Shown here: in pieces, positions 25,477 through 32,894 of the stretch
Layout: each line of letters begins with the position of its first letter
How positions within the stretch are numbered: position 1 is the stretch's first letter
NCBI GenBank assembly: GCA_018711185.1
Contig: DVIQ01000052.1
Location: 1 to 49,763, forward strand
Direction of reading: 5' to 3'
Source: Candidatus Limivivens intestinipullorum
Lineage (GTDB): Bacteria; Bacillota; Clostridia; Lachnospirales; Lachnospiraceae
DNA: 49,763 bases
Translations under genes and position numbers: made by a program
Notes under the pieces: generated by a model
Told to the model about the DNA's origin: nothing
The model's database searches: none
The model's input: the letters and a program-made list of their open reading frames with translations, nothing else

Positions 25477-26811
25477 ATGGATAAGAAAGAAAAGCTGTTT
25501 ATGGCGGCCCTTGGCTGGCTCCACGACGGGCTTCTGTTCGGCTGCCTGTTTCTGATACCTGCCGCTGTGCCGGGACAGGGGAGAACGGCAGGGATTTTGA
25601 CCGGAAGCGGCCTCCTGCTGGGCCTGATGTCGGCTGTCAGCTGGCTGTGCGTCCGAAAGCTGCGGTCCGGTGTCCTCTACGGGGCCGCCGCCGCTTTGTT
25701 CTCCGGCGCTGCCGCTCTTCTGGCTTTCTTTTTGGGGAGTGGCTATGGAATCGTGTGGCAGACGGCGCTGCCGGCGGCGGTTCTTTTGTTTTCCCTGATG
25801 CTGTTCGGCATGCGCGCCACCGACAAGATCCGGAAAAACCGGGCTGCCAGGGAGCTGCGGGAAATGCCGGGGGTGATACCGGACGGACAAAAAGGGGGCC
25901 TTGCCGAAATTTTAGACGAGCCGGCGCCCCCGCATCTGCTTCTGTTCGGAGCCGTGTATCTCTGGGCCGTCACCCAGGACGCCAGTGAAGTATGGAACCG
26001 CGTATTTATCCTGCTTCTGGCGGACTTATTTGTATGCCTGATTTGGGGATACTTAGACCGCATGGAGAATTTTATCCAGACACACCGGCATGTGGCCCGG
26101 CTGCCCGTCCGCGCGATGAAGCGCACCGGTTTGGGCATTCTGGGCTTTCTGGCGGTATGCCTGGCCTTGCTTGTGCTGCCCGCGGCGCTGTACGGAAAAG
26201 AGCCGCTGGCGGACATTGAACTTCCTAAAAGTGAATTTACCATTCAAATGGAAACGGAAGAAATGGAAATGCCGGTGGGAAACGATCCGATTTCCATGCA
26301 GGAGCTTTTGGGAGAGGGAGCAAAGAACAAGGAAATGCCCCGCTGGCTTGAGAACACCCTCACCGTTCTGGCCTTTGGAATCTGCGCCGCCGCCGCGGTT
26401 CTGGTGCTGCGGCTCTTGTACCGGACATGCAAGGACGCCCTGCGCTCCTTCGGGGAAGAGGGGCGGGAGGAGATTACTTTTCTGGGAGAGGAACCGGAGA
26501 AAGAGGAAAGCTTTTGGAAACAGCGAAGCAGAAAACGGCAGGAGCAGAAAAGCCCGGACGGGCAGATCCGCCGCCTATACCGCCAGGAAATCCGCCGCGG
26601 CCTGAGAAAACGGGGGGAGAAAGGAAAAATCCTGAGCGGAGCGGAGACGCCAAGACAGGCGGAAGAAAAGGCGGGGCTTTCCGGGAACGCCGGGCAGGAG
26701 GAAGCTTATCTGGAACAACTCCATGAGGGATACGAGCGTGCCAGATACCAGGGCGGCTGCGCGAAGGAGGAAGCGCAGAAGCTTTTGGAGGCATCCCGGC
26801 AGCGGAGGTGA
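25477..26811 (+). CDS. Membrane protein with C-terminal DUF4129-like domain
   Basis: A 444-residue protein with about five N-terminal helices, a central helical pair, one further helix (near residue 290-312) and a long cytoplasmic, charged tail. The tail's IRRLYRQEIRRGLRKRGE, LSGAETPRQAEEKAG and YLEQLHEGYERARYQG match the DUF4129 pattern, commonly found after DUF58 genes. Transglutaminase-like residues, often present in this third partner, are absent. ATG 25477 follows GGAGGAG. It completes the MoxR-DUF58-DUF4129 module. Confidence 0.75.
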   Translation: MDKKEKLFMAALGWLHDGLLFGCLFLIPAAVPGQGRTAGILTGSGLLLGLMSAVSWLCVRKLRSGVLYGAAAALFSGAAALLAFFLGSGYGIVWQTALPAAVLLFSLMLFGMRATDKIRKNRAARELREMPGVIPDGQKGGLAEILDEPAPPHLLLFGAVYLWAVTQDASEVWNRVFILLLADLFVCLIWGYLDRMENFIQTHRHVARLPVRAMKRTGLGILGFLAVCLALLVLPAALYGKEPLADIELPKSEFTIQMETEEMEMPVGNDPISMQELLGEGAKNKEMPRWLENTLTVLAFGICAAAAVLVLRLLYRTCKDALRSFGEEGREEITFLGEEPEKEESFWKQRSRKRQEQKSPDGQIRRLYRQEIRRGLRKRGEKGKILSGAETPRQAEEKAGLSGNAGQEEAYLEQLHEGYERARYQGGCAKEEAQKLLEASRQRR

Positions 26812-26928
26812 TTTTTGATTTCAGTTCAGGCCTGTGCACGTGCTGCGCAGACTGTAAGAACGTGATTCAGAAGTGCGAAATCCTATCGCCGCAGGCTATT
26901 TCAAATGGATTTTTGCAGTTACTGCCTC

Positions 26929-26957
26929 TTGACAAAGGACATCGACAGAGGTATAGT
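26929..26957 (+). promoter_or_regulatory. Consensus promoter of the marR operon
   Basis: TTGACA (26929-26934), a perfect -35, and TATAGT (26952-26957) are separated by 17 bases. The 117 bases before it, after the DUF4129 gene, hold nothing that I recognise. Confidence 0.85.
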
Positions 26958-26963
26958 ATGAAT

Positions 26964-26988
26964 GTTTGAATGCAAACTGTTTGAAACA
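26964..26988. promoter_or_regulatory. Putative MarR operator, two adjacent palindromes
   Basis: GTTTG (26964-26968) and CAAAC (26973-26977) flank four bases, and TGTTTGAAACA (26978-26988) follows at once. They cover the expected transcription start, where an autorepressing MarR protein usually binds. Confidence 0.55.
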
Positions 26989-27040
26989 AAACAATATGCG
27001 CGGCCCAGCGGGACGGGACAACGCGGCAGAGGAGGGAAAC

Positions 27041-27466
27041 ATGAAAAAGGATTTGCACTATATGCTTCTGGTGGCTTTTAACCGGTCGAATAAGGTGATT
27101 ACCAGGCAGATTTTGGAAAAAGGCCTGATGCCGGGACAGCCTAAGATTCTGGAATTTCTTCTGGAAAACGATGGCTGCACCCAGAAGGAAATCGGAAAAG
27201 GCTGCGTACTCGACAAGTCCACGGTGACAAGCCTCTTGTCCCGGATGGAAGAAAACGGTCTGGTATCCAGAGAATCCCAGAAAGGGGACCGGAGGATTGT
27301 GCGGATTTTCCTGACGCCTCTGGGCCGGGAGAAAGCCGAAATTGTAAGGGAAATCGGCAGCAGGCTGGACGAATCCGCCTGGAAGGGGATACCGGAGGAT
27401 GAGCGGCGCCGTTTTACCGGTATTTTTGAAAAAGTCATCAGAAATCTGGAAGAATTGGAGGAGTAA
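27041..27466 (+). CDS. MarR family transcriptional regulator
   Basis: A 141-residue winged-helix regulator. CTQKEIGKGCVLDKSTVTSL is the recognition helix region, and RMEENGLVSRESQKGDRRIV the wing with the family's DxR signature. ATG 27041 follows AGAGGAGGG by five bases. A longer frame from 26966 starts inside the operator and has no ribosome site. It probably represses its own operon through the two palindromes upstream. The next gene starts four bases after its stop. Confidence 0.93.
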   Translation: MKKDLHYMLLVAFNRSNKVITRQILEKGLMPGQPKILEFLLENDGCTQKEIGKGCVLDKSTVTSLLSRMEENGLVSRESQKGDRRIVRIFLTPLGREKAEIVREIGSRLDESAWKGIPEDERRRFTGIFEKVIRNLEELEE

Positions 27467-27470
27467 GTTT

Positions 27471-28025
27471 ATGAAAACACGTATCAGTCGTTTCCTGTGG
27501 TTTGTCTTTGGAGTGGTTCTGAATTCCTTCGGAATTGCCTTTATTACGAAGGCGGCGCTGGGAACCTCGCCGATCTCAAGCCTTCCCTATGTTTTGAGCT
27601 TCGCGTTTCCACTGTCCCTGGGAGCGTTTTCTTTCATCCTGAATATGGTCTATATCCTGGCCCAGATTCTGCTCCTTCGCAGAGCGTTTAAGCCGGTACA
27701 GCTCTTCCAGATCGTGGTAAACCTGGTGTTCAGCGCCGGAATCGACGTGAGCATGAGCCTCCTTTCCTGGCTTCAGCCCGCAGCGATGCCGGGAAAGCTC
27801 TTATCCCTGCTGGTGGGCTGCGCGATTCTCGGACTTGGAATCAGCATCGAAGTGGCACCCAATGTCCTGATGGTGTCGGGTGAGGGAATCGGCACGGTGG
27901 TGTCCGCTCTGATCGTGGGGAAATTCGTGAATATCTATAACCGGTATCTGCCGCTGCTGAAGTATATTGCCGGGCTGGCGGAGGAGGAGCCGGAAGAAGA
28001 GAGGGTGCCGCGGGTGGCGGGGTGA
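27471..28025 (+). CDS. YczE/DUF6198-like membrane protein with apparent internal deletion
   Basis: A 184-residue membrane protein of the YczE/YitT-related group. The N-terminus (FVFGVVLNSFGIAFITKAAL, then GTSPISSLPYVLS) and the IEVAPNVLMVSGEG segment follow the family. In relatives as I remember them, PGEG is followed by about 40-45 residues, including another helix, before a G-GT--SAL-VG helix; here GEG (residues 137-139) is followed directly by IGTVVSALIVGKFV. The reading frame is intact, so the shorter protein may still be made. It sits between marR and glycerate kinase, overlapping the latter's upstream frame. Function unknown. Confidence 0.75.
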   Translation: MKTRISRFLWFVFGVVLNSFGIAFITKAALGTSPISSLPYVLSFAFPLSLGAFSFILNMVYILAQILLLRRAFKPVQLFQIVVNLVFSAGIDVSMSLLSWLQPAAMPGKLLSLLVGCAILGLGISIEVAPNVLMVSGEGIGTVVSALIVGKFVNIYNRYLPLLKYIAGLAEEEPEEERVPRVAG

Positions 28026-28045
28026 GAAAGTGTGGTGAATGGTAT

Positions 28046-29194
28046 ATGAAAATCGTAATCGCAATGGATTCTTTTAAAGGAAGCCTTACCTCCACGGAGG
28101 CCGGAGAAGCCGTTCGGGACGGAATCCGGCGGGCGGATCCGGATGCCTGCGTCTCCGTGTTCCCCTTAGCGGACGGAGGCGAGGGAACGGTAGACGCTTT
28201 GATCTTCGGCCTGAAAGGAGAGCGAAAGCAGGTAACGGTCACCGGGCCCGTGGGCGATCCCGTTTCCTGCAGCTATGGCCTGGTGCGGGAAAAAGGGCTT
28301 GCCGTCATTGAAATGGCAGGGGCGGCGGGACTGCCCCTGGTGCCGGAGAGCGCGCGAAATCCGCTCCTGGCCACCACCTATGGGGTGGGAGAGGTCATCC
28401 TGGACGCGATCCGGGAAGGCTGCCGCCGTTTTCTGGTGGGGATCGGCGGCAGCGCCACCAACGACGGGGGAGCCGGGATGCTCCAGGCCCTGGGCTTCTC
28501 CCTGCTGGACGAGGAGGGGCGTCCGATCCCCGGAGGCGCGGCCGGGCTGGCAAAGATTTCCTCCGTGGGGGCCGGCCAGGCGGAGCCAAAGCTTCAGGAA
28601 TGCGCGTTCCGGATTGCCTGCGATGTGAAAAATCCCCTGTGCGGCCCGGATGGCGCCAGCGCCGTTTACGGTCCCCAGAAAGGGGCGGACCCGGATATGG
28701 TTCGAAAACTGGATGAAAACCTCGCCCGTTTCGCGAAGGTCACGAAAGCCTGGAATCCGCAGGCGGATGACGCCTGCCCCGGGGCAGGGGCGGCAGGCGG
28801 CCTGGGATTTGGCTTCCTCGCGTATCTGAACGCCTCCTTGGAATCGGGGATCGGGATTGTTCTGGATGAGCTGGGCCTGGATGAGGCTGTAAGCCAGGGG
28901 GATCTGGTTATCACCGGAGAGGGACGCCTGGATGAGCAGACCTGTATGGGAAAGGCCCCGGCAGGGGTCGCGGCCCTGGGCAGAAAGTACAAAAAGCCGG
29001 TAATCGCCTTCGCCGGGTGCGTAACAAAGGGCGCTTCCCGGCTGAACGACGCCGGAATCGCCGCCTTTTTCCCGATCCTGCGCGGCGCCTGCAGCCTGGA
29101 GGACGCCATGAAAAAAGAAAACGCGGCGGAGAACCTCCGGGACACGGCGGAACAGGCCATGCGGCTGTATCTGGCGGGGAAGGGCGGATGGTGA
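28046..29194 (+). CDS. glxK: Glycerate kinase
   Basis: Phosphorylates D-glycerate, feeding it into glycolysis; the GarK/GlxK family makes 2-phosphoglycerate. The 382 residues match the family length. Signatures are IAMDSFKGSLTSTEA at the start, PLADGGEGTVDAL, LVGIGGSATNDGGAGMLQAL, GAGAAGGLGFG and the phosphate-binding ITGEGRLDEQT. ATG 28046 has only a weak GGTGA site; an upstream in-frame GTG (28022) overlaps the previous stop. It is the last gene of the marR operon, so MarR may respond to a glycerate- or glucarate-type compound, an inference. Confidence 0.95.
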   Translation: MKIVIAMDSFKGSLTSTEAGEAVRDGIRRADPDACVSVFPLADGGEGTVDALIFGLKGERKQVTVTGPVGDPVSCSYGLVREKGLAVIEMAGAAGLPLVPESARNPLLATTYGVGEVILDAIREGCRRFLVGIGGSATNDGGAGMLQALGFSLLDEEGRPIPGGAAGLAKISSVGAGQAEPKLQECAFRIACDVKNPLCGPDGASAVYGPQKGADPDMVRKLDENLARFAKVTKAWNPQADDACPGAGAAGGLGFGFLAYLNASLESGIGIVLDELGLDEAVSQGDLVITGEGRLDEQTCMGKAPAGVAALGRKYKKPVIAFAGCVTKGASRLNDAGIAAFFPILRGACSLEDAMKKENAAENLRDTAEQAMRLYLAGKGGW

Positions 29195-29224
29195 CGCGGC
29201 GGGAAAGCGTATGATCCCATCGCC

Positions 29225-29254
29225 GAAGCCAAGCTCAAATGGCTTCTTTGTTTT
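29225..29254 (+). terminator. Terminator after glycerate kinase (first)
   Basis: GAAGCCA (29225-29231) pairs with TGGCTTC (29240-29246), followed by TTTGTTTT. Confidence 0.65.
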
Positions 29255-29293
29255 GCGTAAAAACATAGCTGTAAGGCAAGCGGAGCTTCGCTG

Positions 29294-29331
29294 CCTGCTC
29301 GCTCTGCGCAATAGAAGCAGGGCCCTTTTTT
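29294..29331 (+). terminator. Second terminator after glycerate kinase
   Basis: CCTGCT (29294-29299) pairs with AGCAGG (29316-29321), and after GCCC comes a run of six or more T. It acts as a back-up to the one upstream. Confidence 0.5.
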
Positions 29332-29367
29332 GAGTCGGTTAATTATAGAAATCAGGAGAGCATCGAT

Positions 29368-31092
29368 ATGAACATAAGAAGATTAACAAAATGGCTGATC
29401 GGAGCATACGCCCTGTCTTTGGCGGTTTTCCAGCCCGGGGATCTGCTGCCGGAAAATACGCCCTTTAACACGGTTATTGACGCGGAAGCGGCCACATCAA
29501 CGCAACCGGGGAAGGTTCCTTTAAAAAGCGTCAAGGCGGTCAGTTACAACAAAATCCGCATTAGCTGGAAGAAAACCACCGGGGCGACCCACTATCGGAT
29601 TTATTATAAGACACCCGGCGGCAAATGGAAGCTGATCAAAACCGTGGCTTCCGATGTGACCAGCTATACCCACACATCCTCGAAGAAATATCCCATTAAG
29701 TGCGGGCAGAAGTATACCTATACCGTAAAGGCTTACAACAGCAAGTCAAAGCAGACCGGCAGCTACAATAAGAAAGGGCTGACCGTGCGTACCCTGCCCA
29801 CTGCGGTGTCTTTACGGAACGTCAAACGGAATAGCAACAATACGGTCACCGTATCCTGGAAGAAGGCCTACGGCGGCAATTACTACCGCGTATACCGTAA
29901 AACGCCCGGATCAAGCTGGAAGCTCATCGGCAAGGTAAAATCTTCTTCCTTATCTTACACAGATAAGAATCCCGTCAAAGGCAAGCAGAATATTTACACC
30001 GTAAAGATGTATAACAGTACGACTAAAACAGCGGGCAAATATGACACTGCCGGAATCGCGGTCAGCGTACCGAAAACCTCCGCATCTGCGTCCGTAAAAA
30101 AACCGGGCAAGCCGGTGCTGACCAGTATTTCGGCCTCCGGCTCCGACAAGGTTACCATTAAATGGAAAAAAGCTTCCAATGCAACCAATTACCGTATTTA
30201 CTATAAAGAATCCGGCGGAAAATGGAAACAGATCGCCTCGGTAAAGTCAAGCGCGACCAGCTATACCCACACTTCTTCCGGAAAGTATCCCATCAAAGCC
30301 GGGAAGAAGTACGTCTATACAGTGCGGGCTTATAACAGCAATACCAAGAAACTGGGAAACTATGACACGAAGGGACTGACGGTAACGATTCCGAAGCCCG
30401 CCGCGGAACCGCGCTGGATTTTTGAGGACGGGGAGAACGGCCCGCTGACCGTGCGCAACCGGAAGGTATACACAAACGTGACCATTGCCACCGCCGCCGG
30501 CGGTTATCTGATCGCGGCTCCGGACGAGGGCATCAACTGGGAGCGGGATCTGGTACACTGGTATGACTGGAAATGCAATGATACCGACACCGTTCAAATC
30601 GGAAGCTGGGACTCCTGGGAAGGCGATCTCGACGGAGTAATGCCCGGCAGAGACAGCATGCTTTACTGGGGCTATTATTATAAACGGACAGAAGCGGACC
30701 GGTCCCTGTCTTTCTATGACTGGTTTCACAAATATTTTGACCAGGAGTGGCATTGGGCACTGGATGATCCTTATGCCGAGGAAAGCATCAAACGCCTGAA
30801 CGTCAATGATGGAGAAGTGTTCAGCGGGATTCTCTTATCCGAAGAAGAAGCGCTGGGTCATTACCGGAAAGATAACTATCCGTCGGTCACGCTTTCCGAC
30901 CTGACCACGCCGCCGGTAAAAGACGCGCAGCTTGTAATACTCTATGATGACGGAACCGTGGTTCCGTATGAAAAAGGCATTATTGTTTCCTACGACGTCT
31001 ACGGCGGAACCGGACAATGGGCAGACTTTTTTCCGGATAAAGAAGGACATGGCGTCGGGCGGCCCATATGGGGCGTGCTGGAGGAAGGATGA
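29368..31092 (+). CDS. Secreted protein with three fibronectin type III domains
   Basis: A 574-residue exported protein. A basic start and hydrophobic core (LIGAYALSLAVFQ) make the signal peptide, cleaved near IDAEA. Three FN3 repeats of about 95 residues follow; the first and third share ATHYRIYYKTPGGKWK / ATNYRIYYKESGGKWK and SYTHTSS-KYPIK, the second is more diverged. The last 215 residues, rich in Trp, Tyr and Asp (WDSWEGDLDGVMPGRDS, FFPDKEGHGVGRPIWG), match nothing I know and could be an enzyme or binding domain. ATG 29368 follows CAGGAGAG. No wall-anchor motif is present, so it is probably released or held by domain binding. Confidence 0.8.
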   Translation: MNIRRLTKWLIGAYALSLAVFQPGDLLPENTPFNTVIDAEAATSTQPGKVPLKSVKAVSYNKIRISWKKTTGATHYRIYYKTPGGKWKLIKTVASDVTSYTHTSSKKYPIKCGQKYTYTVKAYNSKSKQTGSYNKKGLTVRTLPTAVSLRNVKRNSNNTVTVSWKKAYGGNYYRVYRKTPGSSWKLIGKVKSSSLSYTDKNPVKGKQNIYTVKMYNSTTKTAGKYDTAGIAVSVPKTSASASVKKPGKPVLTSISASGSDKVTIKWKKASNATNYRIYYKESGGKWKQIASVKSSATSYTHTSSGKYPIKAGKKYVYTVRAYNSNTKKLGNYDTKGLTVTIPKPAAEPRWIFEDGENGPLTVRNRKVYTNVTIATAAGGYLIAAPDEGINWERDLVHWYDWKCNDTDTVQIGSWDSWEGDLDGVMPGRDSMLYWGYYYKRTEADRSLSFYDWFHKYFDQEWHWALDDPYAEESIKRLNVNDGEVFSGILLSEEEALGHYRKDNYPSVTLSDLTTPPVKDAQLVILYDDGTVVPYEKGIIVSYDVYGGTGQWADFFPDKEGHGVGRPIWGVLEEG

Positions 31093-31104
31093 TTTTTGGG
31101 GCAG

Positions 31105-31137
31105 AGCCGTCAACGAATGAGCAGTTGGCGGCTTTTT
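31105..31137 (+). terminator. Rho-independent terminator after the FN3 protein
   Basis: AGCCGTCAAC (31105-31114) pairs with GTTGGCGGCT (31124-31133), with one G-T, followed by a T run. Confidence 0.88.
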
Positions 31138-31213
31138 CCATGTCGTATTATTCGGAGTGTTTTCCTGCATCATTCTTTTAACTCAAGCGAAAAACCAGAC
31201 CATCACTTTGTCA

Positions 31214-31300
31214 ATGAATGACCTGCGAGACATGGAATCGGACGACTGGAAGCCGACGCAAAAGGTCAAAGACTTTATGGAGCACATGGATAATGAATGA
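31214..31300 (+). pseudogene. Remnant of an antitoxin-like reading frame
   Basis: A 28-residue frame (MNDLRDMESDDWKPTQKVKD and seven more residues) ends by overlapping the start of the YoeB-like fragment (ATGAATGA), the coupling typical of antitoxin-toxin pairs. The frame is open a little further upstream but has no convincing start or DNA-binding domain. The identity as an antitoxin tail rests on context only. Confidence 0.35.
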
Positions 31301-31439
31301 TTTCACGTTTACAGAACAGGGGTTTTCTGACTATCTGTATTGGCAGATGCAGGACAAGAAAACACTGAAAAAGATTGTCAGTCCCAATTTATTCTCAAGC
31401 GTCATCCTATACCTCCAAAGATTATTTCCGGACAGATAA
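31293..31439 (+). pseudogene. Truncated Txe/YoeB-type toxin
   Basis: The frame starts MNDFTFTEQGFSDYLYWQMQ and continues DKKTLKKI, which matches the N-terminus of the Txe/YoeB mRNA interferases (normally about 85 residues). After KKI at about 31377 the similarity stops, and a stop codon follows at 48 residues. The catalytic C-terminal half is missing. Some 80 bases on, KSRNLHGCW in another frame faintly recalls the family's LKGNL-G-W segment, consistent with decay by deletion and frameshift. The toxin should be inactive. Confidence 0.6.
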
Positions 31440-31546
31440 AAATAAAATCCAGAAACCTGCATGGTTGCTGGATTTTTCACTTCGGAATCACGTTCTCGCG
31501 GTCTGCGCGCAGACCCGGGATGGACCGTTACCCGGTTTTTTGATAG

Positions 31547-31633
31547 CGGAGATGGTGGGAGTCGAACCCACGCGCCCTTGCGGACCTATCGCATTTCGAG
31601 TGCGACCTCTTACGACCACTTGAGTACATCTCC
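31547..31633 (-). tRNA. tRNA-Ser (anticodon CGA)
   Basis: On the minus strand the 87-base molecule begins GGAGATG and its acceptor stem closes with CATCTCC, followed by discriminator G. The anticodon stem TCGCA/TGCGA holds the loop CTCGAAA, giving anticodon CGA, which reads UCG. A long variable arm (TAGGTCCGCAAGGGC) and T arm GTGGG-TTCGACT-CCCAC confirm a class II serine tRNA. CCA is not encoded. A 16-base palindrome, GGTCTGCGCGCAGACC (31500-31515), lies downstream of its 3' end. Confidence 0.97.
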
Positions 31634-31735
31634 TGAAAGAAGGCTCCTTTGCGCCCAGGCGCTTGGGAGGTGTCAACGTTATGATTATATAGCGGAAAAG
31701 ACCGTCCGTCAAGGGAAAAGTTGCAGGAATTCCTA

Positions 31736-31764
31736 TTGTGGTACGTTTCAAAATGGGTTATAAT
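31736..31764 (+). promoter_or_regulatory. Promoter of the pfk-dnaX operon
   Basis: TTGTGG (31736-31741) and consensus TATAAT (31759-31764) are separated by 17 bases, 55 bases before the pfk start codon. Confidence 0.7.
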
Positions 31765-31818
31765 AAGGGACATCAGGATTGCATGACGATCCAATTTTAT
31801 GAAAAGGGAGTGACCACT

Positions 31819-32892
31819 ATGAAACGAATCGGTCTGCTGACCAGCGGCGGAGACTGCCAGGCTCTGAACGCCACCATGCGCGGCGTGGTAAAGGGATTAA
31901 GCTCAAACGTATCGGACCTTGAGGTTTACGGTTTTATGAACGGCTATAAGGGCCTTATCTACGGGGATTACCGGATGCTGACCTCAAACGATTTTTCCGG
32001 TATCCTGACAAAGGGCGGAACCATCCTGGGAACCTCGCGCCAGCCCTTTAAGCTCATGCGCGTGCCGGATGAAAACGGACTGGACAAGGTGGAGGCCATG
32101 AAGCAGAATTACTATAAGCTGCGCCTCGACTGTCTGGTGATTCTTGGCGGAAACGGCACCCAGAAGACGGCGAATCTTCTGCGGGAAGAGGGGTTAAATA
32201 TCATCCATCTTCCGAAAACCATTGACAATGATATTTATGGTACAGATATGACCTTCGGCTTCCAGAGCGCCGTGGATATCGCCACGGACGCCATCGACTG
32301 CATTCATACGACGGCGGCCTCCCACAACCGCGTTTTCCTTGTGGAAATCATGGGCCATAAGGTTGGCTGGCTGACGCTTCACGCGGGAATCGCCGGCGGC
32401 GCGGATATCATCCTGATTCCGGAAATTCCTTACGATATCGATAAGGTAATCGAAGCCATCAACCGCAGGACCGCGGCCGGCAAGGGCTTCACGATTCTTG
32501 CCGTGGCGGAGGGCGCCATCTCCAAGGAAGACGCCAAGCTGTCCAAAAAAGAGCTGAAGGAAAAGATGAAGGATTACAAGTATCCTTCCGTGTCCTATGA
32601 GCTGGCGGACCGGATCTTTGAAAAGACGGGAGTCGAGGTGCGTATTACGGTTCCCGGACATACCCAGAGAGGCGGAAGCCCCTGCCCCTATGACCGCGTT
32701 CTCTCCACGAGACTGGGAGCCGCTGCCGCGGATCTGATCATGAAGGAAGAGTACGGCTACATGGTGGCTATGGTGAATAATAAAGTGAAAAAGGTTCCCC
32801 TGGGAGATGTGGCCGGAAAACTGAAGATGGTTTCCCCGGATGATCAGCTGATCAAACACGCGAAGCTGATCGGCATCAGCTTCGGAGACTGA
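31819..32892 (+). CDS. pfkA: 6-phosphofructokinase, group III type
   Basis: Phosphorylates fructose 6-phosphate, in glycolysis. The 357-residue protein starts MKRIGLLTSGGDCQALNA and has the nucleotide loop LGGNGTQKTA (residues about 109-116), the catalytic PKTIDNDIYG (132 onward) and PGHTQRGGSPCPYDR. The pair Gly at the E. coli 104 position with Lys at 124 (PKTIDND) is the combination of the mixed group III enzymes rather than the classical ATP enzyme (Gly/Gly); the phosphoryl donor, ATP or pyrophosphate, cannot be fixed from sequence. ATG 31819 follows AAAAGGGAG. It is the first gene of an operon with dnaX, two bases apart. Confidence 0.93.
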   Translation: MKRIGLLTSGGDCQALNATMRGVVKGLSSNVSDLEVYGFMNGYKGLIYGDYRMLTSNDFSGILTKGGTILGTSRQPFKLMRVPDENGLDKVEAMKQNYYKLRLDCLVILGGNGTQKTANLLREEGLNIIHLPKTIDNDIYGTDMTFGFQSAVDIATDAIDCIHTTAASHNRVFLVEIMGHKVGWLTLHAGIAGGADIILIPEIPYDIDKVIEAINRRTAAGKGFTILAVAEGAISKEDAKLSKKELKEKMKDYKYPSVSYELADRIFEKTGVEVRITVPGHTQRGGSPCPYDRVLSTRLGAAAADLIMKEEYGYMVAMVNNKVKKVPLGDVAGKLKMVSPDDQLIKHAKLIGISFGD

Positions 32893-32894
32893 CC

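Noticed and set aside
31461..31763. Open frames on both strands over the tRNA-Ser gene
   Set aside because: They are translated tRNA sequence.
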